The notes under the pieces are model-generated. The model made no database searches, was not told the DNA's origin, and was given only the letters and a program-made list of their open reading frames with translations. Source: Catonia carolina (taxonomy: Eukaryota > Arthropoda > Insecta > Hemiptera > Achilidae). From it: DNA of 64,000 nucleotides. The translations under genes were made by a program, and so were the position numbers. The DNA lies in NCBI GenBank assembly GCA_035578175.1, contig JAQMRL010000003.1, forward strand, positions 107,496,969 through 107,560,968. Reading direction: 5' to 3'. Below, piece by piece: positions 44,725 to 56,925 of this stretch (positions are counted from its first letter, which is position 1; every line of letters begins with the position of its first letter).

Positions 44725-44809
44725 TATCGGGGAGAGGGGTCGCGAAATATTAATTTTATTTATTTTTAATATTTGGGGGTCGCGGAGCAAAAAACGTTGA
44801 GAATCACTG
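44725..44809. mobile_element. hAT-like terminus fragment
   Basis: The end at 44,809 reads, on the minus strand, 'CAGTGATTCTCAACG' followed by a T run and 'GCTCCGCGACCCCC', a hAT-type terminus. A matching GC-rich block ('GAGAGGGGTCGCG') lies near 44,735. No opposite CAGTG end or 8-bp duplication was found, so this is a deleted copy. Confidence 0.5.
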
Positions 44810-44811
44810 CT

Positions 44812-44855
44812 CTAGATGTTCAATCCAGCCTTTACGGCCGATGACCTAAACAACA
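44812..44855 (+). repeat. R1 retroposon 3'-end fragment
   Basis: It holds only 'CTCTAGATGTTCAATCCAGC' and 'GATGACCTAAACAACAA', the last 44 bp of R1. It starts directly after the hAT-like terminus, so the fragment is either a very short truncated insertion or the remainder of a copy cut by the hAT element. Confidence 0.8.
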
Positions 44856-45605
44856 ATAATTGTGAAAATACAAGTTACTGGCAAAAACAAAATATGTAGT
44901 TTTTCATTTGTTTCTTAATTAAGTAAAACTATATTAAAAGAAATCTGGTGTCGCATATTTTTTCTCTTAATGTTAGCTGTTTGCGGCTGCATTTACATCA
45001 TAAATAAAAATATACATTTAAAATTAAAATATTCGTTAGAAGCCTGTTTGTTAAAGGAACGTGGGTGTGGGTTAGATTTTTGAAGTCCATTGTAAGTGCT
45101 GTTTTACGGACTAGTTGTTTCAACTTCTGTTTTGAAATCCTTTATATCTTTCTTTGTAACTTAAAAATTACTTTATTAATTAGTCTGTTAATTGTATACA
45201 ATATAATTCTAAGTATTCTCACTAGAACTCTGTACGTAGGTTTGTAGCAGTCAGTTGTAAATGATGATAGTATTTGTGTAAAATAACCAGACTGTACCTT
45301 TTTTTGTACAGTGGAGTGATTAATTAAATATATCCCATAGCGATGAGGATGAGAAGAGTTCTCCACTAATCAACCAAACCTCTTAGATAGATGGACGGCC
45401 AAGGACGAAGGACGACTGCACAAGGCCGTGTCAACCATTAGCACCTAAATATAATGCTACTTGCTAGTGGTATTAACATTCAGAAGATATTCAGAAAGAA
45501 TTAGGCTTAGATCTGTACAATTGTGTGTAATTTAGGCTAAATAATTAGCCTCTTTTGTTCAAATGAAGAACCATCTTTGGCCTATTTACAAAGCTAAAAA
45601 TCTGG
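44856..45605. other. Unassigned spacer
   Basis: No gene recognised. A slightly GC-richer stretch at 45,385-45,470 has no known match by eye. Confidence 0.35.
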
Positions 45606-46509
45606 TATGAAACACACGACTTTCTCGTGCCAATGCAAATAATTAACAAAATAAAAAACATTAGAAATAAACACAAAAACTAATCTTAAAAAACATAGCC
45701 ATTTTAATCATGAGTGAATGATGCAAAATGAAAATCAACCTTTGTTTGGCTTAATAATACGGAAAATCACACTACACGATAAACTAGGCTCTGTAGAGAA
45801 AAATGCTTATAATAAAATTTGTAGATCTTTTTATTCCCTATGAATTTGATTGTACTATGCAATTTTGTCGTAAAATTCATACTAAGGCCGAAACCTTAAA
45901 AAATCCATTTATTTACAAATTTTAGTGAAGAAAAACAGAGAGTCTCAAATTACCACTAAACTAAGCGTTATACAAAGAAATGTTTGAAATAAAAGTTGTA
46001 AATTTTTAAATTCTCTACGACCTTTATTATATACATTTTTGCCCTAAAATGCATATAAGGGCCGCAATCTTAGGAAGGTTCTTTTCACTACGAGAAAATA
46101 ACCTTCTTAAGAATTTCAGCAGGCATGGTACCCTATCTTGTAGAGCATAAAAAAGAAGTAAATGAGGTAGTAAATGAAGTAAAAAAAAAATTGTAGGAGC
46201 CGTTTTTAAGAAATACGCAAAAAGTGAAAATTGACACGAATAAACTACTACTTCCGGCTGAACGATAACAATGATAACAATTTTGTTGATAAAAATGTTC
46301 GTGTCGGGTTCGGTAGTAGTATCTAACTTAAGTTTTAAGTGTCACTTCGTGCGATGTTCAGTTCTTGAGATATTTTTTCACACATACACAGACCAACCGC
46401 TAGAAACATGTTTTTTGGGTTTAGGGGTCTGAAAACGTGTATATCCGGTGAAAAATCGACATGTAAACAATACTTTTCTTCCTATGTATTCGTATGGGCA
46501 AGAGAAAGT
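45606..46509 (+). repeat. F2 dispersed repeat
   Basis: Forward copy from 'ATGAAACACACGACTTTCTC' to 'GGGCAAGAGAAAGT'. It preserves the order of F2 blocks: 'TCATGAGTGAATGATGCAAA', 'ATAATACGGAAAATCA', 'ATTTCAGCAGGCATGGTACC', 'TCTTGTAGAGCATAAAAAA', and 'TATATCCGGTGAAAA' near the end. It lacks the long CA run of the copy at 19,741. Confidence 0.8.
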
Positions 46510-46773
46510 AGAATAGTGTCGGAAATCACCAATTAATTGGTTTACCGACGTATTATTTCTTATCCTAAAATAAACGCCTTCTAATTCTGTATATTTTCTT
46601 TAAAAAAGGCTATCAACCGGATATAAACATAACTTTACAAAATTTCTTTGGTTTCGGCTTTTCGTTTCTAGGAAACTTCTAAAGGTATCATGTGCAATGT
46701 TCAACACTACTTTTACAACATTCGTGTTGGTAAATTTTCCAGTGATGACGGTTGAGAAACATAAGAGATTAAT
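46510..46773. other. Unassigned spacer
   Basis: Nothing recognised. Confidence 0.35.
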
Positions 46774-46835
46774 ATTGTTTAGGTCATCAGCCAAAAAAAT
46801 TGGTTGAACCCTTAGAGGTTTTAAGTGATACAAAA
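46774..46835 (-). repeat. R1 retroposon 3'-end fragment
   Basis: Reverse fragment of about 60 bp ('TTGTTTAGGTCATCAGCC', 'GAACCCTTAGAGGTTTTAAG'): the 3' end of R1 with strong 5' truncation. Confidence 0.75.
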
Positions 46836-47814
46836 GTGAAGCTTTCTTATCATTCCTACTTGACTAGATTGAAACATATTCTAAACATTTTCTAAACAAA
46901 TTGTAATCCAGATCTCGTGAAAACTTTTCCTTTCCCTCTCTTTTCGCTTCCCTCTACAATATACTATACTCTTCCTGCAGAATATTAATCCGTTACATTT
47001 CAATGTAATTTATTTTATTTATTAATATGTATTTACAATGTATTAGAAGTGTGTTGTAATAGTAGGAGTTTAAAAAAGCTGGAGAGGTTTAGTTACTCAG
47101 TAGTAACAAACCTGTTGTGATTCCAAGTAGGCAGTAGTGAGTGTTTTTTGTTTTAATATATAGCTTTAGTTATTATTGTTGTACTTGTTTGCAAATTATG
47201 GACAAATTAATAAAATAAAAAAATAAAATTCGGTGTAGTTTTATTTTGAACCCACTTGTGCTGTGACAGAGTTTTGTATCTTTAACTGCGTTGGCAGGTG
47301 ATCTATCTTGTCCAAAAGACAGCCACTTGAGTCAACCTTAACACTACTATACGAACTGAGAATTTTTTCTCATCACTGTTACCAGTGGCCAGTGGCCAGT
47401 GAATAAATACTTGATATTCGTTGCCGGTGCTATAATGTAATATGTAATTCTTCGCCTGCTCATTCTGCTTTAGACAGACAGGCTGGCTTTTGTAAGATGA
47501 TTGATGGTATTTAAGTGTGATCCAGTGTAGTTTATTTAATGTGTGATGTTACGTCCAGTCTTTGAAACTTTTCCTTCTTGTATAGGCATGTACATTAATA
47601 CCATATTCTACTTTATATATTTATGTTACGTTAAAACTGTGGTATTATATGTAGCGATGTGACTAAACTTTGAGTCGTTATTTAAGAACTATCTTTCATT
47701 TCCTGTTGAAATGAAAACAAATTCTTAACTTTTTTCATTATCCTACTACTATTACCGATCAGTTATTAATTAAATAAATTTAAAGAAAAATTTTGTGAGT
47801 GTTATTCTTAGTGG
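46836..47814. other. Unassigned; small GGCCAGT tandem at 47.39 kb
   Basis: There is no gene. 'CCAGTGGCCAGTGGCCAGTG' near 47,383-47,402 is a short tandem repeat. The rest is AT-rich. Confidence 0.35.
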
Positions 47815-48205
47815 ACTCACCATGGTCCATCCGTTTAATCTAATCCATTGCAGATCAGAAGAGATCCTTTGAAGTGATACCAGTCCATTTTTTCAGATTT
47901 TTGAGCCATAATGGTTCAACTTCGGTCAGTTCCTCTCCTTCTTTTGACTTTCCCTCCATTGTTACGTTCGATAAATTATATTCCCTCCATTATACAACAT
48001 AAGTAAGAAATATTCTTCTCTTGACGTAGCTCAGAATATCTTTTTTTCTTCATTCTCTCCAATAGTTTTCGTTTGTTACATGGTTAATCCAGAAGACTAT
48101 GAGCTTTCGTTGGTACCACCAGTTTTCTTAAGCATCCTAGTACCTAGTAATTTTCGTTAGGATCCATATCCCTCAATCCTACAGTGTAATGTTCGGAATA
48201 TAATA
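47815..48205 (-). pseudogene. LINE reverse-transcriptase C-terminal fragment
   Basis: Across the minus-strand frames I read 'IMEG', 'GKVKRRRGTDR', 'SWLKNLKKWTGITSKDLF', and at the end 'NGWTM'. These are the C-terminal landmarks of a LINE polymerase ('I.GK..G.RG.GR...SWL.N...WTG' region). The frames are broken. Confidence 0.7.
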
Positions 48206-49252
48206 TCGAAGGAATCATGAGAATTAATCGGTTAGATGCGTTTCTTGGTTTCTCTAGCCTAACGTTTATCTCCATGGATCTATAAGATTTTTCATTTTAG
48301 TCGCAACTAAGATAAATAATACGTAAAATTACTAATTCTTTGTATATAAATAAGAACGTTCCTATAATTTTTAATTAGTGCTGAACACTGATAACCAGAT
48401 TATTGTATTGGGATATAAACTTACTGTTGAATTTAAGGAACAAAATAATAAATATTATATTAATTTACTTGATGTCACTTGAACATTTTTTTAGTTCCTT
48501 TTATTTTAACATTAACTTACGTATGCATTTTTATTGCATCCTCTTCTGGTTGCAACAAAATTATTTGCCAAGAACAATTTTCCAGTTGTTTTTATTTTTA
48601 CTTTTATTACTACTCGTATATAAGTTTCCTTCTGCAGTAGGTTAGTGTTTTTTTATTGTCATTATATTTTATTATGATTTCCGTCAATTTTATTTATTGT
48701 TGTACGCATCTTGTATCCATAATACTGTAGGCCTATTATAAGTGTACAGATTTATTTTTTTATGTATTATATACTAGGCCTACTGTTGCAAATAAATTTA
48801 TGTTATCTACATTTTTCTTTCAATAATTAACTTAGTACGTTTCATTATTTTTCCTCACTTCTTATTTATATTAACATTCTTATAATTACGTGTTGTCGTT
48901 AAAATAATAAGTATTTGGTAATCATATGATCGGTAGTAGGATAGCGCTTAGTGTTTTCTGCAGTACCATTTTAAAGTAATAATAAATTAACCATAGAATA
49001 CGCTGATTGTTTATTTCTTCAATTGACCCGAAATTCATAAATTAAAATAGTTTCTTTTTATTAGTTATACCAGATAATATGGGTTTTTATTAGCGAAAAA
49101 ACATTTTATTTAGAGTAGGTAGGGAAATGAAAACGTAGTAAACTTCTTCAAAGAAAAACTTCGGTCAAAACAAGAATCAGCACACTTTAAAATGCTCCTA
49201 AAAAAATCTAGTTAATGTGTGTAAAATGTTGTCAATTTGACATTAGACATAT
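48206..49252. other. AT-rich unassigned DNA
   Basis: Only short AT-driven frames (for example an 80-codon hydrophobic one at 48,403-48,645), with no support as genes. Confidence 0.35.
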
Positions 49253-49554
49253 AACGTAAAAGAACTGAAGAACTCTTAAGAACAGAAGAGGTTGAGTTGT
49301 AAAAGATGCTAGTTAGGGGTTTCTTTTCTAAGAGTAATAAATTTCATAGTACAGCCAGACCCTGTGGTGAATGGAGTGAAGTTGTCATTTGCAGGGTGGA
49401 AAGTAGATGCTTTTCTGAGGGCCTAGCATGTTGATATGCATAAATTTCCACTCAGTGAAGAAGGCAATAGCAAACCACTTCACTCCTTGTTTTATTTAGT
49501 AAAGCTTCTAGAGGTTTAAATCAGCCTTTCGATGACCTAAACAACAACGTAAAA
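49253..49554 (+). repeat. R1 retroposon, 5'-truncated, with TSD
   Basis: The forward copy starts in the 'CTTAAGAACAGAAGAGG' block and ends 'GATGACCTAAACAAC'. It is flanked by AACGTAAAA on both sides (49,253-49,261 and 49,546-49,554). The duplication next to a 5'-truncated copy supports LINE-mediated insertion. Confidence 0.86.
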
Positions 49555-49555
49555 A

Positions 49556-49890
49556 TGCTAAATTTTTTATCCCTAATAGACTATGTGTATACGTTGCAAT
49601 CTGTTGAATTTAGAACAATAATCAACCCCTCGACCCAATGAAATAAGGATGGTGTGTATGACGTGTAAATGATGTGTAGTCTTGTACAGACCCAGGCCGG
49701 TCATTCCTGAGAGAGTTGGATTAATTGAACCCAACCATCAATGTGCACCTGAAATCAGTAGGCCTATCTATTATTTAAATTCGTTTAAAAGTAACTACTT
49801 TTACTGAGATTTGAACCAGGAACCTTCGTCTCTGAAAATCAGTTGCTTCGCGATGACAATTTTTACTTCTAGACCAACCCGGTGGGTCTC
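49556..49890 (-). repeat. tRNA-derived SINE, family S2
   Basis: Reverse copy. The right side complements 'CCCACCGGGTTGGTCTAGAA' (A-box region) and 'TGGTTCAAATCTCAG' (B box). The body contains 'GTAGTCTTGTACAGACCCAG' and 'GATGGTGTGTATGACGTG'. The unit is about 330 bp. A shorter related copy lies at 1,165-1,432. Confidence 0.75.
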
Positions 49891-50384
49891 TTTACATATT
49901 CTAAAATTTTTAGTAATAGGAATAATAAAGGTAAAACATTATGTTTAATTACCCTTCTTAATAAATTTATTTCTCTTCATCCATTTGGTTATTCGTGAAT
50001 TATTTACTATGATATCACGTAATGTAACTTTAAATATTTCTAGGAGCTATTTTCCAGCCAACACTCTGAAAATTCTTTCACTTCAGATTTTTCCTTTTTT
50101 CCATCCATTCGATTCTGTTTTTTTTTGTGGAAGCCCTTGATTTCATTAATCAGTAGTCTGAACTTGGTTCGGTCCATTATGTTTTCTAGGTATATTTCAA
50201 TTTTCTTTTTTTTTTCAAAAAATATATTTTGTCAACCATTTATCCTCCTCCATTCTATAAAGTTATCTGTACAATTTTGGTGTTCGTTTTTCTTGTATAG
50301 TTTTTCTCTTTCTGGTAACCTGTATCGTCCGTGTATCTTTGGACCCATTATTGTGCGGAGAATTTGTATATTGGTGGAAATTTT
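49891..50384. other. Unassigned spacer
   Basis: An open frame of 130 codons (50,125-50,517) runs through AT-rich sequence into the following F3 repeat. It is rich in F, I and S and has no motif, so it is judged non-coding. Confidence 0.4.
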
Positions 50385-50745
50385 TAAAATTGTCATCTAT
50401 CATTTTCCTTTGTTCGTCCGTTACACACAGATGTCAGAAACTACAAGAGTCAGCAACAAACGGTTTTCGGGGATTCGTAATCTACACAAAAAGTTAGTGG
50501 GCTTAAATTGGGTTTGAAGTTTTGATTTCGACCGGAATTCAAGAAATCAGAGTCGGTATTTGGAAAGAAAAATAATGTTATTCGATTCCTTTTAAAGAAT
50601 AGGTACAGAAATCATTGGGCTTGAAATTCCGGTTTCTTAGTTTTTTCTGACGATAGCTAAGTGAACATGCAGTGTAACTTCTCGGGCCAACTCCTTTTCC
50701 TTAGAAAAAATGCCACCAGTCATGTGACGCGTCGTCACTTGAAAA
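50385..50745 (-). repeat. F3 repeat (reverse copy)
   Basis: Reverse copy with complements of the F3 landmarks: 'CAACAAACGGTTTTCGGGGA', 'TTCGTAATCTACACAAAAAG', 'TTTCGACCGGAATTCAAGAA' and 'CCACCAGTCATGTGACGCGT' at the right. Only about one to two minisatellite units are present. Confidence 0.7.
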
Positions 50746-51497
50746 GAATTTTTTTATTATTTTTCTTGAACATTTTTTTTAAATATAGGCCTATTTGTTG
50801 CGTTTTGCGGCTTTTCTAGTCAGTGTATTTGTCACAAACAAATTTTGTTAAGAAATATATTTCACGTTGTGTGAACATACAACACAGCATTTATTCAGTA
50901 TTGATTGACACTATCCAAGATCAATGTAATAATATTGGTTTGTGTGCTGACAACCAGTCCCAGTGCCAATGGTGATGTTACGCTCTACCTATTTACCAAC
51001 AAAGAGCTGTAATTGGCTAAGCGGAACAATGGACGGTGCCCCAATTTCACCTGAAAAGGATGATGGGAGAAATTCAACAACACTATCTATCATTACCACT
51101 ACTACTAATACATTGCATTGAGCCTATTATTCTTCTTTATATGCCTAAATATAACAACGTTACAGTTACATTTAGGTCTATTTTACATCTGTCTTTAAAT
51201 TGGCCCCTTCCCATCTAGTTCAAATGAAATAAACTAACTCTCTTTATCAGCTGATTGTAAATTTATTACTTTATTTTACTTAGCTTATGTGCCAGACGTT
51301 TTTCTGTATTATTATTCAAAGTATCCAGATTGTAACATTTTTATTTTTCTTCAACGTATGAACACATAAAAATGACAATCAAAATAAATAAAAGAAAATC
51401 GGTTTTTAAATTAAATTTTTTATTGAATCTGACTGGCTTTTTAAAAAAATGAAATTTAGAATATTTTGGAAATGATTTAATTATTATTATTGAAATG
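50746..51497. other. Unassigned spacer
   Basis: No gene or recognised repeat. Confidence 0.35.
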
Positions 51498-51845
51498 TTG
51501 TTTAGGTTATCAGCCGAAAGGCTGGTTTGAACCTGTAGAGGTTTTACTAAGTAAAAACGAGGAGTAGCCTAAGTTGGTTTAGAATTGCCTTCCTCACTGA
51601 GTAGAAAAGTACGCTTACCAGCATACCGGGCACTCTGAAAAGCACTTATTTTCCACTCTGCAATTAACATCTTCACTTCATTCACGACAGAGTCTGGTTG
51701 AATAATGAAATTCATTACTTTCAAAGGAGATAACTCTGATTAGTGTTTTTTACACATCTACCTCTTCTGTTCTTAAATGATTCAGTCATTTAATTGACTG
51801 ACCATATGATAAGAAGTAGAACTATTTATTTTAGCCCTGCAACGA
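51498..51845 (-). repeat. R1 retroposon, slightly 5'-truncated
   Basis: Reverse copy from 'GTTGTTTAGGTTATCAGCCG' to 'AGCCCTGCAACGAACAA'. The last 50 bp or so of the 5' end are missing. Confidence 0.86.
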
Positions 51846-53152
51846 ACAATTATTAAAATATATTTTATAAAGTCTATCTCAGCTGTTAATGAAATAATAT
51901 TTCATAGTTTTCCGTACTTATCGTTTCTGAAGTCCGTCGCTTGTTTTAAGAATATCGTTCAATGTTCCCTTTCGTATTTTAATCTATTTCTTCCCGTAAT
52001 TTAATTTAAAAATGTTCTTTCACTTAATTTTCGTTTCATAGGTCTATCTGCGACTTTATACTATGAATAATGATAAGATTATTATATTTATTAAATACAT
52101 TTACATATACAGGTATCAAACCGCGCAAACACAACCTTTCTCTTCAAACTGCCCCGGTCAACAGGACGCCAAATCAAATATTTGTATTGAAATTTGAAAG
52201 CGCTTGTATTAAAATTTCTTTTGTGTGATCATTTTTTAACTTTCGAATAAAATATAAATTGGTGTTGTAAATATGTCTTTTGAACTTATTTAATGATCTA
52301 TGTTGATATTTCCTTATATTTCTTTATTTTAAAATTTAATTCAATGTTTTTCGTAACTTTTGAACACACTTTTGACTCATTTAATCATTTTGAAAACCTT
52401 CGTCGCTAATAAACAGCTCATTTTTAATTATTAGCTGAGATTATTCAGTTATTTAATTTAATAATTTAGAAATAAGATTTTAATTAGAATTAGCCAGTTT
52501 AATAAATTACAAAATGTAAGAATTTACTTATAAATGTTTACAAAATTATCAATAGCAGTCAAGATTGCAAACACATGGTCGGGTAACCTGTATTAGGGTT
52601 GTTATCTCCTTATACATTTGTAATGCTACAAGATGATGGTAAAAATTAGCAAAACCATCAAATTCATCTGTTATTTTTATAAATTTATATACAGTAACTT
52701 TTTATTTACTTCTGTAAATTTCCTGTGACTTATCTTCGTACATTTTTATGACACCCAATCAAACTATCAAGAATTTTTTTAACAATATTTACAACCTTCA
52801 GTTCCAGGAAAATTTCCTTATTGGTTTTCTATTGTATAAGGAAATTTTGTTGGAAATTAAAATGTATTTCTTTAGATACAAAGTAATCATTTTAACTGCC
52901 AATTTTGTTACTGCTGGTTTATATTGTTTGTATGATTTTTTATATAATATTTGAGTTAACTAATGAATTTTGATTTCATGGTATTTTTTTACTAATTTTC
53001 AACAATTTTGTGATTTTCGTTAATGTATATGTTTTTTTTTTACAACATGTACTTATGTCGTATTGTGCGTGTAATTGTGATAAATCTCACCTAATCGTAC
53101 TGTTGACATGCTATCGTAATCGTAGCTACTGTTAGACTTTAAAACAATTTGT
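51846..53152. other. AT-rich unassigned DNA
   Basis: Only AT-rich sequence and chance frames. Confidence 0.35.
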
Positions 53153-53728
53153 GTAAAACACTCACTCACTTACTTTCTCTTTGCAACGTAAATAATGAAA
53201 ATCAATCTCTTTTGAACTTTAATTTTGATGTGCAAGTATGGAAAATAACTAATTGACGCTAAACTAAGCTTTGTAGAAAAATACCGTTTGATATAAAAGT
53301 TGTAAGTATTTTAATTTTCTATAAATCTGATTATTTTTTTTAAAGTTTAATTTGTATTATTACTTATAAAATTATTAGAAAACCACCAGATCCGTCAAAG
53401 AATAAGTACGACTGCCTTGCTGGTATTTTAAGCATTTTATTTCTAACAAAATAAAACATTTATTAAAAGGTGTGTATGGTGTAATGTTTAATAAATTAAT
53501 AACTATGATTATATCACTTTTGCCCTATCCATTTTAAGTACAACAGCACAGTTCTCCTCCCCCACGAATTTCAGCAGATATGCCACTTACTCGATCTGGT
53601 AGAGCATAAAAAATGGAATTATCTATGAGGCGATCTGTTCGATAATGTTCTTATCGGATCCCTTGATAGTACCTTCCTTAGGTTTCAAGTTTCAACAGAT
53701 ACGATTTTCCGTTTTTGAGTTATTTTTT

Positions 53729-53732
<4 letters not shown>

Positions 53733-53762
<30 letters not shown>
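53733..53762. repeat. (AC)n microsatellite
   Basis: An uninterrupted AC run at the same internal position of F2 as the CA runs near 20,583 and 56,756. Confidence 0.9.
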
Positions 53763-53766
<4 letters not shown>

Positions 53767-53797
53767 CCAATTTGTAAAAATTCCTTTTATAAAACAA

Positions 53798-54250
53798 CGC
53801 GTCTCATGGCTGGTGGCAAATTTTAAAAAGGCTTACCTTTGACTTATGGCAAAACCATTAGTGATTTCTGTACCTATCTACTTTTTAAGAGGAATTCAAG
53901 ACACTATTTTTATTACCGTACTTAATTCCGACTTTGATTTTTTTGCCTTCCGGTTTTGAGGTATTTCCGTTCGAAACCGTAACTTCAAACCCAATTAAGG
54001 CCCACTGACTTTTGTGCAGATTACGAATCCGTAAACCGTTTGTTGCGATCTCTTGTAATTTTTGACTTTGATATATTGACTTCCGGTTTTGGACCATTCC
54101 TGGTCAAAACTGGAATTTCAAACCCGATTAAGCCTACTATCTTTTTGTGTGGATTACGAATCCGAAAACGGTTTGTTGCTATCTCTGGTAGTTTCTGACA
54201 TCTGGGTGTTACGGTCGGACGGACGGGCAAAGGAAAATGATAGATGACAA
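53798..54250 (+). repeat. F3 minisatellite block inside F2
   Basis: It opens with 'CGTCTCATGGCTGGTGGCAA', shared with 11,690. It then holds about two to three units bearing 'TTCCGGTTTTG', 'TTCAAACCC', 'GATTACGAATCCG' and 'GTTTGTTGC', and closes with 'AAGGAAAATGATAGATGACA'. The overlapping minus-strand frames are artefacts. Confidence 0.75.
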
Positions 54251-54423
54251 TTTTAAAAATTGCCACCAAAACCATGTTTTTTGGGCTCAGGTGACCTAAA
54301 AACATGCATTTCCGGTGAAAAATTGACATGGAAACATAACTTTCCTTACCTATTTTATTCATACAGTACAAGAGAAAGTCAAAACTGGACTAATTTTATA
54401 TTTACAACAAATTCAGCGTTGTT

Positions 54424-54826
54424 AGTACAGGAATAAAAAAAAGTACAGAAAACGAAAAAGAAGTACACAAAGGGTTCAGGCTACAAAAAAGTTCTGTTTC
54501 TTAGCACATAGTCAGCCAATTTTATGACTGAACTATTTAAGAACAGAAGAGTTAGAGGTGTAAATGACACTACTCAGAGTTATTTCCTCTGAGAGTAATG
54601 AATTTCACTATCCAACCAGACCCTGTAGTGAATGAAGTGAAGACGTCATTTGCAGGGTGGAAAGTAAGTGCTTTTCGGAGGGCTTGGCTTGCTAATAAGC
54701 ATACTCTTTCAACTCGGTGAGGAAGACAATAGTAAACCACCTCATTCCTCGTTTTTACTTAGTAAACCTCTTTAGGTTCAAACCAGCCTTTCGGCTGTTG
54801 ATCTTAACAATAAAGTACAGGAATAA
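54424..54826 (+). repeat. R1 retroposon, 5'-truncated, with 13-bp TSD
   Basis: A perfect duplication AGTACAGGAATAA flanks the insertion (54,424-54,436 and 54,814-54,826). Recognisable R1 begins at about 54,478 ('GGCTACAAAAAAGTTCTGTT') and ends 'TTGATCTTAACAATAA'. About 40 bp of A-rich non-R1 sequence lies between the left duplication and R1, probably a 5' addition made during insertion. Confidence 0.88.
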
Positions 54827-55689
54827 CGTATAAGTTGTCCTGAACAAAAAGGAAGTTTTAAGTAAAGTAGGATGTAAATGTTCAGTAGTCCTTCATAGTG
54901 TTTTAATTTATCTTTCAAGACAAGTTAGGTGAGATGTATGAAACGTATGGTATGAAAGAGATACATTTGTTTGTACTTTGTTTTTATTTGAATTGCTGTC
55001 CACCTCCAAAGTAGAAAGAAAAGATGGTGCTGTCATAGTAGTAGTGTTGACGGTAATGTGGGCACGGCGTTCTTTTATTAACGGTTAATCACCTCTCCTT
55101 TTTTATTTTATTACTGCCGTTTGATGAGACTTACTTACTACTTACTGTGTGTTACTTATTCTTAATAATAAGCACAAATATTATTGAGGAAAGGGTTACT
55201 AAGTGTAGGTGTACGTTTAGTCTGTAATAATTGTGGAGAAGTTTTCTTCCACTTGAATTGTGACAGTTGGCTGTTTAAATACAAGAGTGTAACATTTAAA
55301 GGTCTATTCACGCACTGTATAGGAATAATTTTAAATAAGTTATATTTTCATGAATTTGATTCTCTGTCTTTCTTTTTTAATATTTACTCTTTTTCTTTGT
55401 TATGTTACTTCTGTTAGATGTACTTTTCTTCCCGTTCTTCAATGTCTCTTTATTCATTTTTTAATTTCCTCTTTCTTGTCTATATTCTATTATCGATTAT
55501 GATAAAGTTAAATCATGTTGGTTATCTGTTCCGCGGTATTCTGTTATTGTAGGATTAAATTAGGTACCAAAACATGTCTTAATTTATGTTTCAATTTAAT
55601 ATCGAAGAAAAAATTATTAGTTAAAATGGCACCTTTTTTCGTTTAATTTGTTGTTATTTGTTTTTTTATGATAATGTCTAATCCTAACA
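54827..55689. other. Unassigned spacer
   Basis: No gene. A 77-codon frame at 55,184-55,417 has no motif and no supporting context. Confidence 0.35.
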
Positions 55690-55962
55690 ACAGTGGCCTT
55701 CGGGCTATCCCAGTGAGTCAATAAGTAAAAAATTCGCTATTTTGTTGTTAAGTAACACAGTTTGGACGAGCGACTTTGCGTAGTAACCAGCTGATAGTCG
55801 CATTTATAAACTCCAATGTCGTTCAGACCCTGTGGTGAATGAAAAACCACGGTACCACAGTTTCTTTGGTGATCTCCTTTTCTCCTGTATCATACAGAAG
55901 CAGTGATCGAATTGGATGGTTATAAATACATCGTACAATTCCCGATAGCAGATACAAATAAA
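55690..55962 (+). repeat. SINE, family S4
   Basis: This is the second copy of the unit at 30,285-30,550. It shares 'GGCCTTCGGGCTA' with 'CCCAGT', 'AAGTAACAC', 'GCGACTTTG' and the ending 'CCCGATAGCA' followed by an A-rich tail. It abuts an F2 copy on the right. Confidence 0.75.
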
Positions 55963-55970
55963 AAACTTAA

Positions 55971-56925
55971 TGTGAAACACTTTCACGACTTTCTCTTGCC
56001 AGTGTAAATAATTAAAAACATAACCTATGTTTAATCATGAGTTAACAATCTAAAATTAAAGATATAACCTAAATTTAATGATGAGTAAATGACGCTGAGT
56101 AAAAACCAACATCTATTCGACTTAAAATTACGGAAAATCAGTAAATTGACGGTAAACTAAGCGCTCTAGAAAAAATACTTCAATTGTTAACTTTATAGAG
56201 ATAGGCCTACTTAAATAAAATTTGTAGTTTTTTTAAATTTGCTCTAACTTAGGTTATACATACTTTTTCATGAAATGCATACTAAGGCTGTAATCTTAAA
56301 AAAATTCATTTTTTACCTATTTTGATGAGCAAAATACAGAAAATCACTACAGTATTTGACGCTAACCTAAACGTTATAGAAAAATCCGTTTGAAATTAAA
56401 GTTGTAGGTTTTTTTGGATTTCCTATAACTAATTAATTATATGAATTTTTGCCCTTAAATGTATATTAAAGCCGCGATCTTAAAAAAAGAACATTTTTTT
56501 TCTACGAGAGGACAGCCCTCACGAATTACAGAAGACATGATGCTTACACCAAAAATGTAGCAAATGAGGCGATTTTAAACAAAACCGTAGGATCCGTTTT
56601 TGAGAAAATCCGAAGAAAGTTAAAAATTTCACGAATAAACTACGACTTGCAGTTGACCGATTTTAAAGAAAATGTCGAGTTTCCTTGTGGTACCTCACTG
56701 TACAAGTTTTAGGATTTCAACTTGTACGATATTTCGTTCTTGAGATATTTTGTTCACACACACACATACACACAGTCTACAGACCTATCGGTAAATACTT
56801 GTTGTTTTGTGTTCAGGGACCTATAAACGTGTACCTATTTAAAAACTCGACTTCTAAAAATCAACTTGAAAATTATGCTTTCTTTCCTTGTACTGTATTC
56901 ATATAGGGCTAGACAACGTGAAAGA
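55971..56925 (+). repeat. F2 dispersed repeat
   Basis: Forward copy from 'GTGAAACACTTTCACGACTT' to 'ATAGGGCTAGACAACGTGAA'. It contains the internal duplicated blocks, the 'CTACGAGAGGACAGCC' block and a CA run near 56,756. The end is more diverged than in other copies. Confidence 0.75.

Larger units (their letters stand above)
53153..54380 (+). repeat. F2 repeat interrupted by an F3 block
   Basis: F2 blocks run from 'GTGTAAAACACTCACTCACT' to a CA run at 53,733-53,762. They resume at about 54,255 ('AAAACCATGTTTTTTGGGCT') and end at 'ACAAGAGAAAGT'. The intervening sequence is an F3 minisatellite block. The left F2 part is eroded and shorter than in other copies. Confidence 0.7.

Noticed and set aside
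50125..50517. A 130-codon membrane-like protein
   Set aside because: The frame crosses into the F3 repeat, and its hydrophobicity follows from T-rich DNA; no start context or homology recognised.
53645..53842. A histidine/threonine repeat protein
   Set aside because: The HT repeat is the AC microsatellite within F2.
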